Positions 7,613 through 15,651 are shown, numbered from the stretch's first letter. The stretch: 19,092 nt of DNA from Desulfobacterales bacterium (GCA_030672555.1 DAOVGD010000041.1:1-19092), one strand, 5' to 3'. Numbers and translations are program-made. The notes: generated by a model not told the origin, from the letters alone.

Positions 7613-9556
7613 ATGAAAAGAATAAGACCGAGGCTTTATCTTTTGCTAATTGGGGTAATTGCCATCTGGGCTATTGTTTCTTGTATACAAAAACCAGGGG
7701 CGAGATTTGCAAAGAGAAAATGTGTGGAATGCCATCAGGAGAAGTTAACAACTTTCAAGGAGAATAAAGTAGTACATTCCCCGGTCCTGGAAGGAGACTG
7801 TGAGGCGTGCCACCGTCCGCATGGTGTAATCGGTGGAGTGTATCTCAAGGTAGACGAGAGAAAACTTTGTTATACATGTCACAAAGACAGCGTAAAGATG
7901 ATCAAGGCTAAACATGTTCATGCACCCGTTAAAGATGAGAAGTGTGTAGGGTGCCATAATCCCCATGCATCCATGAATAGCAACCTACTGAAAGAAAAAG
8001 GTGATAAGCTCTGTTTTATGTGCCACAAGAAGGATTTCTTTGAAAGAAAAACCAGGCATGCTCCATTGGCAAAAGAAGGGTGTCTTATTTGTCATGATTC
8101 CCATTCGTCGAATTATGAAAGTCTATTGTTCGATTCTGCTAACAAGGTGTGCGAGAAATGTCACAATTTTGAAAAGAAGGGCTTTACCAAAGGGCATTCC
8201 GGTTACGATGTGGCGGATGCATTGTGCGTTTCTTGCCACACCTCGCATTCGTCGTCTAACAAGAAATTGCTCCGTGAATTTATCCACACCCCAATGGATA
8301 ACAATCAGTGCAATGCGTGCCATGACTCCCCTGGAGCCTCTTTAAAGATCGAAGAGAAAGGGGCTGGGTTTTGTTATGAATGTCATAAAGTAGAGGAAAA
8401 GGAATTTGTTCAGACTCATATCCACTTGCCCGTCAGGAGAGGAAGTTGCCTCGATTGCCACAGCCCTCATGCAACCGATAATAAGGGTATAACGCTGCTA
8501 CCTGATGGACAGATGTGCTATGGATGTCATGCGGGATTAGAGAAAAAATTCGCAAAAAAGCATATACATAAACCAACAGAAAAAAATCAATGTACTTCCT
8601 GCCATGATCCTCATGCATCCAGAAATATTTATGCATTAAAGGCTAAAGGAAAATTTCTATGTTATTCTTGCCATGAGACCTCACGTTTTACTCAATCTAA
8701 TGTCCATGCTCCTGTCAAGGTTGGGACCTGTATAGTTTGTCATAATCCCCATGCCTCTGATTACAAGTTTGAGCTTAACTTCCCTGAGGTTAAGCAATGC
8801 TACTCTTGCCATCAGAAAGAAAAGATGCTTTTTGATCGTATTAATGTACATACGCCTGTAAGAAAGGGAAGTTGCTCTGTTTGTCATAACCCGCATTCCT
8901 CTAAAAGAGGCGATTTGTTAGTACAAAGAAAAGAAAAGCTATGCTTCAAATGTCATCAGCAGATGCTGGACGAGATAAAAGATGGGGTTGTGCACAAACC
9001 TTTTGGAAGAGGAGGATGTTTGACTTGCCATAATGCACATGCTGGGAATAATCAGTTTCAGCTGTTAACGACAGGAGGACAAAACTGCTATACATGTCAT
9101 TATCGTATTAGTGTTGCTGCTGAAAGGAATACTTACCGGCACACCCCTTTTAAGGAAGAAGAATGTACTGCCTGTCATAACCCGCATGGCAGCAAAATCA
9201 AAGGACAATTGAACAGGCCCTTGGGAAATCTTTGTCTTTCTTGCCATACTTCTGTTGCGTCCGGTCTAAGCGAAAACAAATACAAACATGACCCGGCAAA
9301 AGAGGGAGAATGCTTAAAATGTCACACATCTCACTATGCGAATATCGAATACTTATTGGTTGCTGAAGGTGTCGGGCTTTGTAAGGGGTGCCACGAGCCA
9401 AAGATGTCTTCTATGATAGAATCGCATAACGAAATTTCTGTGGAACAGGCCAATTGCAGCAGTTGCCACGAGTCACACTCTGCGGCAAACAGAGGGTTGT
9501 TACACCAAGTCATGCATACTCCTTTTGAAAATAGGGAGTGTGACGCATGTCATTAA
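7613..9556 (+). CDS. 26-haem paired-CXXCH c-type cytochrome, probable lipoprotein
   Basis: The start is ATG 7613, with AAGAGG twelve bases upstream; an in-frame TTG at 7583 has no ribosome-binding site. The product has 647 residues. A hydrophobic leader (8-22) ends in IVSC, an acceptable lipobox with Cys24. I count 26 CXXCH motifs from residue 37 to the last residue, about one per 24 residues and 13 pairs. The repeat unit is about 45 residues: His-x-Pro, some eight residues, CXXCH, (N/D)PHAS, about ten residues, then CXXCH. The His of the HxP and PHAS elements are good candidates for distal haem ligands. This matches the doubled-CXXCH (Paired_CXXCH_1) family. The last motif, CDACH, is followed at once by TAA, so the second half of the final pair is missing compared with the internal unit ending CNACHDSPGAS. 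Long-range electron transfer at the cell surface is the likely role. Confidence 0.93.
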   Translation: MKRIRPRLYLLLIGVIAIWAIVSCIQKPGARFAKRKCVECHQEKLTTFKENKVVHSPVLEGDCEACHRPHGVIGGVYLKVDERKLCYTCHKDSVKMIKAKHVHAPVKDEKCVGCHNPHASMNSNLLKEKGDKLCFMCHKKDFFERKTRHAPLAKEGCLICHDSHSSNYESLLFDSANKVCEKCHNFEKKGFTKGHSGYDVADALCVSCHTSHSSSNKKLLREFIHTPMDNNQCNACHDSPGASLKIEEKGAGFCYECHKVEEKEFVQTHIHLPVRRGSCLDCHSPHATDNKGITLLPDGQMCYGCHAGLEKKFAKKHIHKPTEKNQCTSCHDPHASRNIYALKAKGKFLCYSCHETSRFTQSNVHAPVKVGTCIVCHNPHASDYKFELNFPEVKQCYSCHQKEKMLFDRINVHTPVRKGSCSVCHNPHSSKRGDLLVQRKEKLCFKCHQQMLDEIKDGVVHKPFGRGGCLTCHNAHAGNNQFQLLTTGGQNCYTCHYRISVAAERNTYRHTPFKEEECTACHNPHGSKIKGQLNRPLGNLCLSCHTSVASGLSENKYKHDPAKEGECLKCHTSHYANIEYLLVAEGVGLCKGCHEPKMSSMIESHNEISVEQANCSSCHESHSAANRGLLHQVMHTPFENRECDACH

Positions 9557-9655
9557 TGAAGGCGGGAATTAGTACACACGAGGCGCTTAACTGGGGACTT
9601 ACCATGGTCGCTGCTTGATTGACCATTCGACTAATTAGATGGGGTAACAATTATT

Positions 9656-10909
9656 ATGAGGCGACAGAAAAGACTTTTTTATGTTCGTATTTTTTCATTG
9701 TTGACTGCGGTCCTTGTAGGCACGGGCGGTATTTGCTCAGCAGCGGCTAAGCCGTCTTATAAAAATTGCCTTGAGTGCCATGATGACTTGCAAAATGAAA
9801 TGAAGCTAAAAGACGCACACGTGCCGTTCAAGAAATTTCAGTGTGGCAGCTGTCACGATCCCCATACATCAAATTATAAGTTTTTGGTAAAAAGAGAGAT
9901 TGGTACCTTGTGCAAAAGCTGCCATAAAGATAAGGCCGTTAAGCATAAATTCACCCATATCCCTGTGAAAGAGGGGAATTGCACAAAATGTCACGATCCT
10001 CATGCTTCAAAAGATCGGAATCTGTTAGTTGCAAAAGGCAAGGATCTCTGTTTTGCCTGCCATAAGTCTGAGAGCGTTTTTATTGGAAGCAAACTACATG
10101 CTCCTGCAGGGCAAGGCCAGTGCCTTAAATGTCATGATCCTCACGGGTCTGATAATGCCTCACTCGTACGAGCGGACAATAAAAAGCTCTGTATTGACTG
10201 TCATCATGACGTGAAAGCTATGAAAAGCGATAAAACCAAAAAAGCGCATCGTTATTATCCCGTGTTAGGGGCGGTGTGTGTATCGTGTCATAACCCTCAT
10301 GGATCCAAGCATGACAACTTAATACGAAAGAATCGACATATACTTCTCAAAAAGGGATGTACAGCCTGCCACAATGCACCAGACTCCAAGGATCCTTTGG
10401 AAACGAACAAGACAGGAGCGATGGTTTGTTTACAATGTCATAAGAATGTGGCTGAAGATTTTGATAAAATTAATAACCACGTACAAACTGGTATATTCTG
10501 CACGAACTGCCATAACCCCCATGCTTCGGATCAGTCCGGCATGAAAAAGGGTACGTTAAAAAAAGTATGTTTTACCTGTCATCAGGATACACAATGGCGG
10601 ATGTATGACAAAAAGACAAAGTATCTACACCCAGGGCTGAAAAAAGAGGGGAAATGCAATGATTGCCACGATCCCCATGGTTCAAATTTCAGGTTGTTTT
10701 TCTTGAGCGATGAGTTTACGTTATGCACGGCGTGTCACAAAAGGCATGGCAAGTTTTCCCATCCTTTAGGAGTTGATGCCGTGGATCCAAGGTCAAAGCG
10801 AGATATTACGTGTATTACCTGCCATGATTTAATGGGATCGCAATATGAATTCGAACTACGATTTGACAGAAGGAAACAATTGTGTATCCAGTGCCATACG
10901 TCATATTGA
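9656..10909 (+). CDS. 16-haem paired-CXXCH c-type cytochrome, secreted
   Basis: The start is ATG 9656, with GGGG about fifteen bases upstream as the best weak ribosome-binding candidate. The product has 417 residues. A Sec signal peptide (basic MRRQKR, hydrophobic core to about 25) has a likely AxA cleavage near residues 28-31. I count 16 CXXCH motifs from residue 38 to the C-terminus (CIQCH, then TSY). The same HxP ... CXXCH-(D/N)PHGS ... CXXCH unit as in the 26-haem protein is repeated, and the Gly form DPHGS is more common here. Unlike its neighbour it has no lipobox, so it would be soluble or released. A longer spacing around CTACHNAPDSKD and an insertion before CTNCH break the regular pairing. 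Together with the 26-haem protein it probably forms part of a multi-cytochrome wire or conduit. Confidence 0.93.
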   Translation: MRRQKRLFYVRIFSLLTAVLVGTGGICSAAAKPSYKNCLECHDDLQNEMKLKDAHVPFKKFQCGSCHDPHTSNYKFLVKREIGTLCKSCHKDKAVKHKFTHIPVKEGNCTKCHDPHASKDRNLLVAKGKDLCFACHKSESVFIGSKLHAPAGQGQCLKCHDPHGSDNASLVRADNKKLCIDCHHDVKAMKSDKTKKAHRYYPVLGAVCVSCHNPHGSKHDNLIRKNRHILLKKGCTACHNAPDSKDPLETNKTGAMVCLQCHKNVAEDFDKINNHVQTGIFCTNCHNPHASDQSGMKKGTLKKVCFTCHQDTQWRMYDKKTKYLHPGLKKEGKCNDCHDPHGSNFRLFFLSDEFTLCTACHKRHGKFSHPLGVDAVDPRSKRDITCITCHDLMGSQYEFELRFDRRKQLCIQCHTSY

Positions 10910-10957
10910 GATTGAGGGATCTAGGGATTGACGATTGATGATTGACAAGGAGTTATA

Positions 10958-11848
10958 ATGCTAAAAAAGTCTCTTTTTGTTATTTTGATTATCTTGATAT
11001 TGCCGTTTAATGCCTTCGGCAAGAAGGGTGCCATCAATATTATTACTACTCTCACCAGCAATAAAGAGATTGGCTTCTTGGGGTTTATTGATGGGGTTTT
11101 TTTTGACGAAAACAAGAAGAGACTATATATTGCCGATTCTTCAAACAGCCGTATCCTTTCGTATGATTCAGAGCTTAAGTATCTATCCACGTTTGAACCG
11201 GGAGGCGATCTGAAACACCCCACCAGTCTTGTACGGACTAGCGATGGAAGGTTTCTGGTAGTTGAGCCGTCAAGGAGGGGAGTTTTAACGATTAATATCA
11301 GGCAGAAGTCTATTGAGCAGGTAAATTTTTTCAAAGTTCCTAAAGCTGAGGCCTTTTATCCGGGCAACATAGCCATAGATTCTGGTGATAACATCTATAT
11401 TATAGATAGAGCTAATTCCAGGGTTCTCCTTTTTAATCCTAATCTGCAATTCAAAGGAGAAGTTCTCAGAGACAACAAAACAAGGATTAGCGACATCAAA
11501 GTTGACAAACAGGGGAACATCTATACCCTAAGCACGATAGAGGGGATTGTAAAAAAATATGACGGTTCGGGTAAGAAGATTCTGGAGTTTGGAAGACGAG
11601 GTAAAGATAAGACTGAGTTTAGCTTCCCAGTAAGTTTAGCGGTTGACGAAAAGGGACAGATATATGTTGTGGATCAGCACAAGAGCAAGGTTTTGGTATT
11701 TAATAAGAGTGGGAGGTTCCTCTTTGACTTTTCAGGGTTAGGTTGGAGAGAAGGACGATTGGCCTACCCATCATTTATATTTATTAATAATGCCGGCACA
11801 ATATTTGTCGTTGATCGGGATAATTCCCGGATAAGCGTCTTTAGGTAA
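10958..11848 (+). CDS. Secreted NHL-repeat beta-propeller protein
   Basis: The start is ATG 10958, after a good AAGGAG. The product has 296 residues. A signal peptide (MLKKS, hydrophobic to about 17) is probably cleaved near FNAFG/KK. The rest consists of NHL-type repeats of about 45 residues, each with a strand like IYIIDRANSRVLLFN. Instances of the D-x-x-N-S-R type element occur near residues 60-65, 150-155 and 286-291, with variants at 190 and 240. Five or six blades fit the length. NHL propellers are binding scaffolds with no enzymatic motif visible here. They are commonly found beside multihaem cytochromes and PpiC proteins in extracellular respiration loci, which fits the upstream genes. 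The next gene begins 13 bases after its stop, but that gene is metabolic. Confidence 0.88.
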   Translation: MLKKSLFVILIILILPFNAFGKKGAINIITTLTSNKEIGFLGFIDGVFFDENKKRLYIADSSNSRILSYDSELKYLSTFEPGGDLKHPTSLVRTSDGRFLVVEPSRRGVLTINIRQKSIEQVNFFKVPKAEAFYPGNIAIDSGDNIYIIDRANSRVLLFNPNLQFKGEVLRDNKTRISDIKVDKQGNIYTLSTIEGIVKKYDGSGKKILEFGRRGKDKTEFSFPVSLAVDEKGQIYVVDQHKSKVLVFNKSGRFLFDFSGLGWREGRLAYPSFIFINNAGTIFVVDRDNSRISVFR

Positions 11849-11861
11849 AGAAGAAAAAACA

Positions 11862-13055
11862 ATGCCTTTATCAGAACGGATAAGTCGTATCAAGCCTTCA
11901 CCGACCCTGGCAATTAACGCTAAAGCTCAGGAATTAAGACGCCAAGGGGTTAATGTGATCAGCTTTGGCGTGGGAGAACCTGATTTTGATACCCCGAAAC
12001 ATATAAGAGACGCTGCCGTACAGGCCATGGAAGAGGGCTTCACCCGATATACGGCTGTGGGCGGTATCGATGAATTAAAAGATGCGATTATCGAAAAATT
12101 TAAGAAAGACAACGCCCTTGATTATGATCGACCTGAGGTTATGGTCTCTTGCGGCGGAAAACATGTTCTCTACAACTTAGCGCAGGCACTTTTGAATCCA
12201 GGAGATGAAGTCATTATTCCAGCGCCTTATTGGGTCTCTTATCCTCCGATTGCAATCCTTGCCGGTGCAACCCCGGTTATTGTCCAGACCGATGAAGCTG
12301 ATAATTTTAAACTTTCCCCCTCGGTTCTGGAAGAAGCTATTACATCTCGGACTAAACTTTTAGTCTTAAACAGCCCATCGAATCCAACCGGCTCTGTTTA
12401 TACCATAGAGGAGCTGGAACGCTTGGCTGAGGTTATTTCAAGACATGATCTTTATGTGGTCTCTGATGATATTTATGAAAAATTGCTTTTTGATGGTCTC
12501 ACGTTTGCCAATATTGCACAAGTGGAAGGCATGAAAGATAAGATATTCGTGGCCAACGGGGTATCTAAAAGCTACGCCATGACAGGCTGGCGAATAGGTT
12601 ATGTGGCTGGTCCCCGCGAAGTTATTGCCGGGATGACCAAAATTCAAAGCCAGAGCACCTCAAACCCGAATTCTATTGCGCAAAAAGCAGCAGTGGCTGC
12701 ACTCCGTGGCCCTCAGGATGTTATTGAAGAGATGATAGATGCCTTTGACGAGAGGAGAAAATATCTGGTCGGACGTTTGAACGGGATAAAGAATGTCTCT
12801 TGCAATACCCCCCAGGGGGCTTTTTACACATTTCCGAATTTTAGCTACTATTTTAAGGGACGTAAAGGTGAAAAGCAAATCAATGATTCTGCCGGCCTGG
12901 CCGAATATTTTTTAACTGAGGCCAAGGTAGCAATAGTCCCCGGCATTGCGTTCGGTGCCAATAACTTCATAAGATTTTCTTATGCGACAAGCTTGGAGGT
13001 TATTAAGGAAGGGCTTGATAGAATTGAGGATGCCCTGAACAAGCTTTCTTTCTAA
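11862..13055 (+). CDS. aspC: Aspartate aminotransferase, PLP-dependent class I (subgroup Ib)
   Basis: The start is ATG 11862; the upstream A-rich AAAGAAG is a weak ribosome-binding site. The product has 397 residues, the normal length. Fold-type I signatures are all present: ISFGVGEPDFDTP near the N-terminus, APYWVSYP (118-128, ring-stacking aromatic), SPSNPTG (Asn174), SDDIYEKL (Asp202, Tyr205), and SKSYAMTGWR with Lys236 as the PLP Schiff-base lysine. A C-terminal FIRFSYA supplies the Arg that binds the alpha-carboxylate. It interconverts aspartate and 2-oxoglutarate with oxaloacetate and glutamate. It sits 13 bp after the NHL gene and may be co-transcribed with it by read-through. Together with the nearby malate dehydrogenase it links to oxaloacetate metabolism. 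Broader specificity (for example prephenate) cannot be excluded. Confidence 0.95.
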   Translation: MPLSERISRIKPSPTLAINAKAQELRRQGVNVISFGVGEPDFDTPKHIRDAAVQAMEEGFTRYTAVGGIDELKDAIIEKFKKDNALDYDRPEVMVSCGGKHVLYNLAQALLNPGDEVIIPAPYWVSYPPIAILAGATPVIVQTDEADNFKLSPSVLEEAITSRTKLLVLNSPSNPTGSVYTIEELERLAEVISRHDLYVVSDDIYEKLLFDGLTFANIAQVEGMKDKIFVANGVSKSYAMTGWRIGYVAGPREVIAGMTKIQSQSTSNPNSIAQKAAVAALRGPQDVIEEMIDAFDERRKYLVGRLNGIKNVSCNTPQGAFYTFPNFSYYFKGRKGEKQINDSAGLAEYFLTEAKVAIVPGIAFGANNFIRFSYATSLEVIKEGLDRIEDALNKLSF

Positions 13056-13207
13056 TTGATTCATTTATCATTTTACATTTGTCATCTATCATTTCATTGT
13101 AGATTTCTATTACTACAATCGTGAATTTAGTCTATTATGTTAAGCTCTCGAATCAATTCATGCTTTTCAATGATAAATGACAAATGCTCAATGACAAATG
13201 CCCGCTG
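13056..13207. repeat. Intergenic palindromic element, repeat family B, second copy
   Basis: This gap carries TCATTTATCATT (13061-13072) and ACATTTGTCATCTATCATTT (13075-13094) facing AATGATAAATGACAAATG and a second AATGACAAATG near 13165-13202. The outer ends AATTGATTC and GAATCAATT also pair. The inner sequences match the element at 5700-5790, so the two are copies of one family. No gene is seen in it. Confidence 0.7.
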
Positions 13208-13219
13208 GTCTTTGCATTC

Positions 13220-13498
13220 CTATCGCGTCTTCCTTTTAGATGCCTTCAGCGGGTTAATTGCGTTCGTTCCTTTTTGACTCTCCTTTTTAACATGGGTAGC
13301 AAAGTTGCACTTGCTGTTTTTCCACTTTATTGCAGGGTCAGGACATGTACTGCAGAACCATCCTGTTGCAAATTCTACGGCGCGACCGCAACCATTGCAT
13401 TCTTCGACGATCGAATGACACGAACCGCCATTAAAGGAACAACCGTTTTTTCCCATAAAGATACATTCGGCCCCCTTTTTAATTGTTGAACAATCCAT
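13220..13498 (-). CDS. PxxKW-family small cysteine-rich protein
   Basis: This is a minus-strand ORF of 92 residues from ATG 13498, preceded by AAAGGGG at ideal spacing; GTG at 13507 overlaps that ribosome-binding site and is less likely. There are nine Cys at residues 3, 12, 20, 27, 34, 37, 49, 52 and 63, with CNGCGR and CSTCPDPAIKW. The PDPAIKW element followed by KCNFATH matches the PxxKW cysteine-rich family as I remember it. Cys pairs of this kind suggest a metal site (Zn or Fe-S), not disulfides, because no signal peptide is present. A basic tail (residues 72-92) follows the conserved core. The function of the family is unknown. The convergent neighbour is aspC; malate dehydrogenase lies upstream on the same strand. 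Confidence 0.8.
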   Translation of the reverse strand: MDCSTIKKGAECIFMGKNGCSFNGGSCHSIVEECNGCGRAVEFATGWFCSTCPDPAIKWKNSKCNFATHVKKESQKGTNAINPLKASKRKTR

Positions 13499-13515
13499 TG
13501 GAATCACCCCTTTCT

Positions 13516-13544
13516 AAAAAAATATCCCCTATCAACGATAGGGG
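13516..13544 (-). terminator. Terminator-like hairpin with T7 tail before the PxxKW gene
   Basis: On the minus strand a perfect 8-bp stem, CCCCTATC/GATAGGGG with loop GTT (13544-13526), is followed by ATA and seven T's (13522-13516). The ribosome-binding site and ATG 13498 follow within about 18 bases. It could end malate dehydrogenase transcripts coming from 13764 or act as an attenuator in the leader of the PxxKW gene. Confidence 0.75.
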
Positions 13545-13640
13545 TAAGACCTTGAAACCTCGTGTCATTTATCAATCCGCGGGGGCTTTGTCAACAAAAA
13601 ACTGCTCTATTACAAGTATAACTTATTCATAATTATTCAA

Positions 13641-13741
13641 CCACCAAGACACAAAGTCACAAAGTGAATAATGGTATGAATTTTAAATGATTATCTGAAT
13701 AAAAACAATTTCATAATCTTGGTGCCTTGGCGTCTTTGTGG
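13641..13741. repeat. Inverted repeat of the CACCAAGACACAAAG type
   Basis: The left arm (13641-13664, CCACCAAGACACAAAG...) and right arm (13718-13741) pair at 19 of 24 positions around an AT-rich 53-bp centre. Similar CACCAAGACACAAAG sequences are widespread dispersed repeats in several bacterial groups, from memory. It lies just downstream of malate dehydrogenase. Confidence 0.6.
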
Positions 13742-13763
13742 CAAAGGACCTGAGCAGTTACGG

Positions 13764-14690
13764 TTATTTTTTCATTTCTTCCAGAAGGTCGAGGACAGAT
13801 TGTGCTGATTTTTCAAGGGCATCCTGTTCTTCCGGCGTAAGTTGTATCTGAATAATATCTTCTACGCCGTCAATACCGAGCTTTACAGGAACACCTACAA
13901 ACACGTCTTTGATTCCGTATTCTCCTTCAAGATATACAGCGCAGGGAAGGATCTTCTTTTTGTCTTTGATAATAGCTTCTGCCATTTCAACAGCCGCGGA
14001 TGCGGGTGCATAATAAGCACTGCCCTGCTTTAAGAGCTTGACAATTTCTGCGCCGCCATTTCGTGTACGTTCAACAAGGGCTTCAAGCCGGTCGGATGGA
14101 ATCAGTTCGGTAATCGGGATTCCTGATACTGTGGAATACCTTGGAATAGGTATCATATGATTTCCATGTCTTCCCAGGACAAAGGCCTGAGTGTTTTCCA
14201 CGGATACGTTCAGTTCCGTTGCAATAAAGGAACGGAATCGGGCTGAATCAAGCACCCCAGCCATCCCGATCACTCTGTTTCTGGGAAAACCGCTTACCTC
14301 CAAGGCAACGTGGCACATAACATCGAGTGGATTGCTTACAACAATAATTGTTGCGTCCGGTGAAAAACGAACAGCCTCTCGGGTAACTTTCTCCATTATC
14401 TCGGCATTGGTGTGAAGAAGATCAATCCTACGCATCCCTGGTTTCCTGGGGAGACCCGCCGTGATGATAATCACGTCTGATCCTTCCGAAGCTTCATAGT
14501 TGTTGGTTCCTATGAGATGGGCGTCATGTTTTTCAATTGGGGAGGCCTCTATAAGATCAAGTGCCTTCCCCTGTGGTATCCCTTCGACGATATCAACAAG
14601 CACAACATCGGCTAATTCTTTTTCAACAACACGCTGGGCAGTGGTAGCGCCAACATTACCAGCGCCAATAATAGTGATTTTTGTGTCCAT
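13764..14690 (-). CDS. mdh: Malate dehydrogenase, NAD-dependent (LDH-like type)
   Basis: The start is ATG 14690 on the minus strand, after GAAGGAG; the frame is open further upstream but without a ribosome-binding site. The product has 308 residues, typical for the LDH-like MDH group. The N-terminal Rossmann motif is GAGNVGA (residues 9-15), and Asp33 (LVDIVEG) favours NAD over NADP. The mobile loop is AGLPRKPGMRR, with Arg82 and Arg88; Arg at the first position marks malate over lactate specificity. SNPLDVM follows, then Asp148 and Arg151 in LDSARFR, and catalytic His175 in GRHGNHMIP (usually GGHGD). It converts malate to oxaloacetate in the TCA cycle or its reductive form. It is divergently transcribed from the histidinol-phosphatase gene across a 168-bp gap. 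Confidence 0.96.
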   Translation of the reverse strand: MDTKITIIGAGNVGATTAQRVVEKELADVVLVDIVEGIPQGKALDLIEASPIEKHDAHLIGTNNYEASEGSDVIIITAGLPRKPGMRRIDLLHTNAEIMEKVTREAVRFSPDATIIVVSNPLDVMCHVALEVSGFPRNRVIGMAGVLDSARFRSFIATELNVSVENTQAFVLGRHGNHMIPIPRYSTVSGIPITELIPSDRLEALVERTRNGGAEIVKLLKQGSAYYAPASAAVEMAEAIIKDKKKILPCAVYLEGEYGIKDVFVGVPVKLGIDGVEDIIQIQLTPEEQDALEKSAQSVLDLLEEMKK

Positions 14691-14775
14691 GTTCCATTCT
14701 CCTTCAAGATGATCAGTCTTGACGCATATTATCGGGGCAAAAGATGCCTTTTCTGGACGGACACATTCTATTACC

Positions 14776-14781
14776 ATTATA
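14776..14781 (-). promoter_or_regulatory. Candidate -10 box for mdh
   Basis: On the minus strand this reads TATAAT exactly, about 85 bases upstream of the mdh ATG, inside the divergent gap. No good -35 box was found at 16-18 bp spacing, so it remains a candidate only. Confidence 0.4.
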
Positions 14782-14822
14782 TCGTACCATGATCAAGAAG
14801 AGATATTTGTCCTTTTTTCCTC

Positions 14823-14851
14823 TTGTATTGTAATAGCTTGTTAGATAAAAT
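14823..14851 (+). promoter_or_regulatory. Candidate promoter for the PHP phosphatase gene, nearly leaderless
   Basis: TTGTAT (14823-14828) and TAAAAT (14846-14851) are 17 bp apart. The -10 matches 5 of 6 consensus bases and the -35 only 3 of 6. Transcription would then begin about at the ATG at 14859, and that ATG indeed has no Shine-Dalgarno sequence. Confidence 0.35.
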
Positions 14852-14858
14852 AAATTTA

Positions 14859-15647
14859 ATGATTGATTACCACGTACATACCGCATTGTGCGGACACGCT
14901 GAAGGGAGTATGGAGGCATACGTTTGTTCTGCTATTCGCAACGGATTGCAAGAAATCTGCTTTTTGGATCATTTTACAAGGCGGCCATATGACAGGAAGA
15001 ATTCAATGACCGATGCAGAGCTCCCATTTTATTATAACGAGGCCCGCAGGCTTCAGGAAAAATACCATTCACAGATCAAGGTCAAAGTAGGGTTGGAAAT
15101 CGATTTCAATCCGGAGCTGCTCTCCGTTATTGAAGACATTGTAGGGTCTTTTTCGTTTGATTGTATCGGAGCATCTGTTCATTTTATCGGTGATTGGAAT
15201 ATAGTAAGCTACCGTCAGGCTGACAGATATGGTGAAGAGGATCTGATAAAACTTGGGCAGCTTTATGCGGAGTCCCTGCTCGATATGATGCAGTATGATT
15301 TTTTTGATATCTTATGTCACATTGACGTAATCAAAAAATTTGGTCAAACTCCTTTGCGTTCATTTATGAGCGATAAAACAGAACTTTTTGCTGAGATCAA
15401 AAAAAGAGGATATGTAGTAGAGGTTAACACAAGCGGTTATGATCACCCGGTCCGCGAACCATATCCTTCCTTCAATATCCTTGCCCGGTTATGCGAAGCG
15501 GGCATACCGGTTACCATTGGTTCAGATGCACACAGGCCGGAAGATGTGGGACGACATTTTGCAAAAACAATCAGGATGATTCGGTCTGCCGGCTACAAAT
15601 ATCTACTTTCTTTTGACAAGAGAACACGAGACATGATTCTGGTATAA
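14859..15647 (+). CDS. hisK: Histidinol-phosphatase, PHP family (HisK/HisJ type)
   Basis: ATG 14859 gives a 262-residue protein starting MIDYHVHT, as usual for this family; an upstream in-frame TTG (14823) would only add an unrelated leader. PHP metal-binding motifs appear in order: DYHVHTALCGHA (His5, His7, His13), LDHF (near 40), VGLEIDF (near 82), ASVHF (near 105), CHIDVIKKFG (near 155), VEVNTSG and SDAHRPEDVG near the end. These build the trinuclear metal site. The enzyme removes phosphate from L-histidinol phosphate in histidine synthesis. No other his genes are nearby, so another phosphoester substrate is possible, though the HisJ-like motifs are good. The stop is four bases before the next ATG, suggesting co-transcription with the transglycosylase. 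Confidence 0.88.
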   Translation: MIDYHVHTALCGHAEGSMEAYVCSAIRNGLQEICFLDHFTRRPYDRKNSMTDAELPFYYNEARRLQEKYHSQIKVKVGLEIDFNPELLSVIEDIVGSFSFDCIGASVHFIGDWNIVSYRQADRYGEEDLIKLGQLYAESLLDMMQYDFFDILCHIDVIKKFGQTPLRSFMSDKTELFAEIKKRGYVVEVNTSGYDHPVREPYPSFNILARLCEAGIPVTIGSDAHRPEDVGRHFAKTIRMIRSAGYKYLLSFDKRTRDMILV

Positions 15648-15651
15648 AAAC

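Noticed and set aside
8001..8345. A 114-codon open frame on the plus strand inside the 26-haem gene
   Set aside because: It is an alternative frame of a repetitive coding region; the haem frame has 26 regular CXXCH motifs and this one has no recognisable domain.
7718..10900. Repeated short DNA words (such as CATAATCCCCATGC) suggestive of a repeat array
   Set aside because: They are coding repeats of the CXXCH-NPHAS protein motif with codon variation, not CRISPR or satellite DNA.
13184..13489. A 101-codon plus-strand open frame opposite the PxxKW gene
   Set aside because: The minus-strand frame has a good ribosome-binding site and a recognisable cysteine-rich family; the plus frame has neither.
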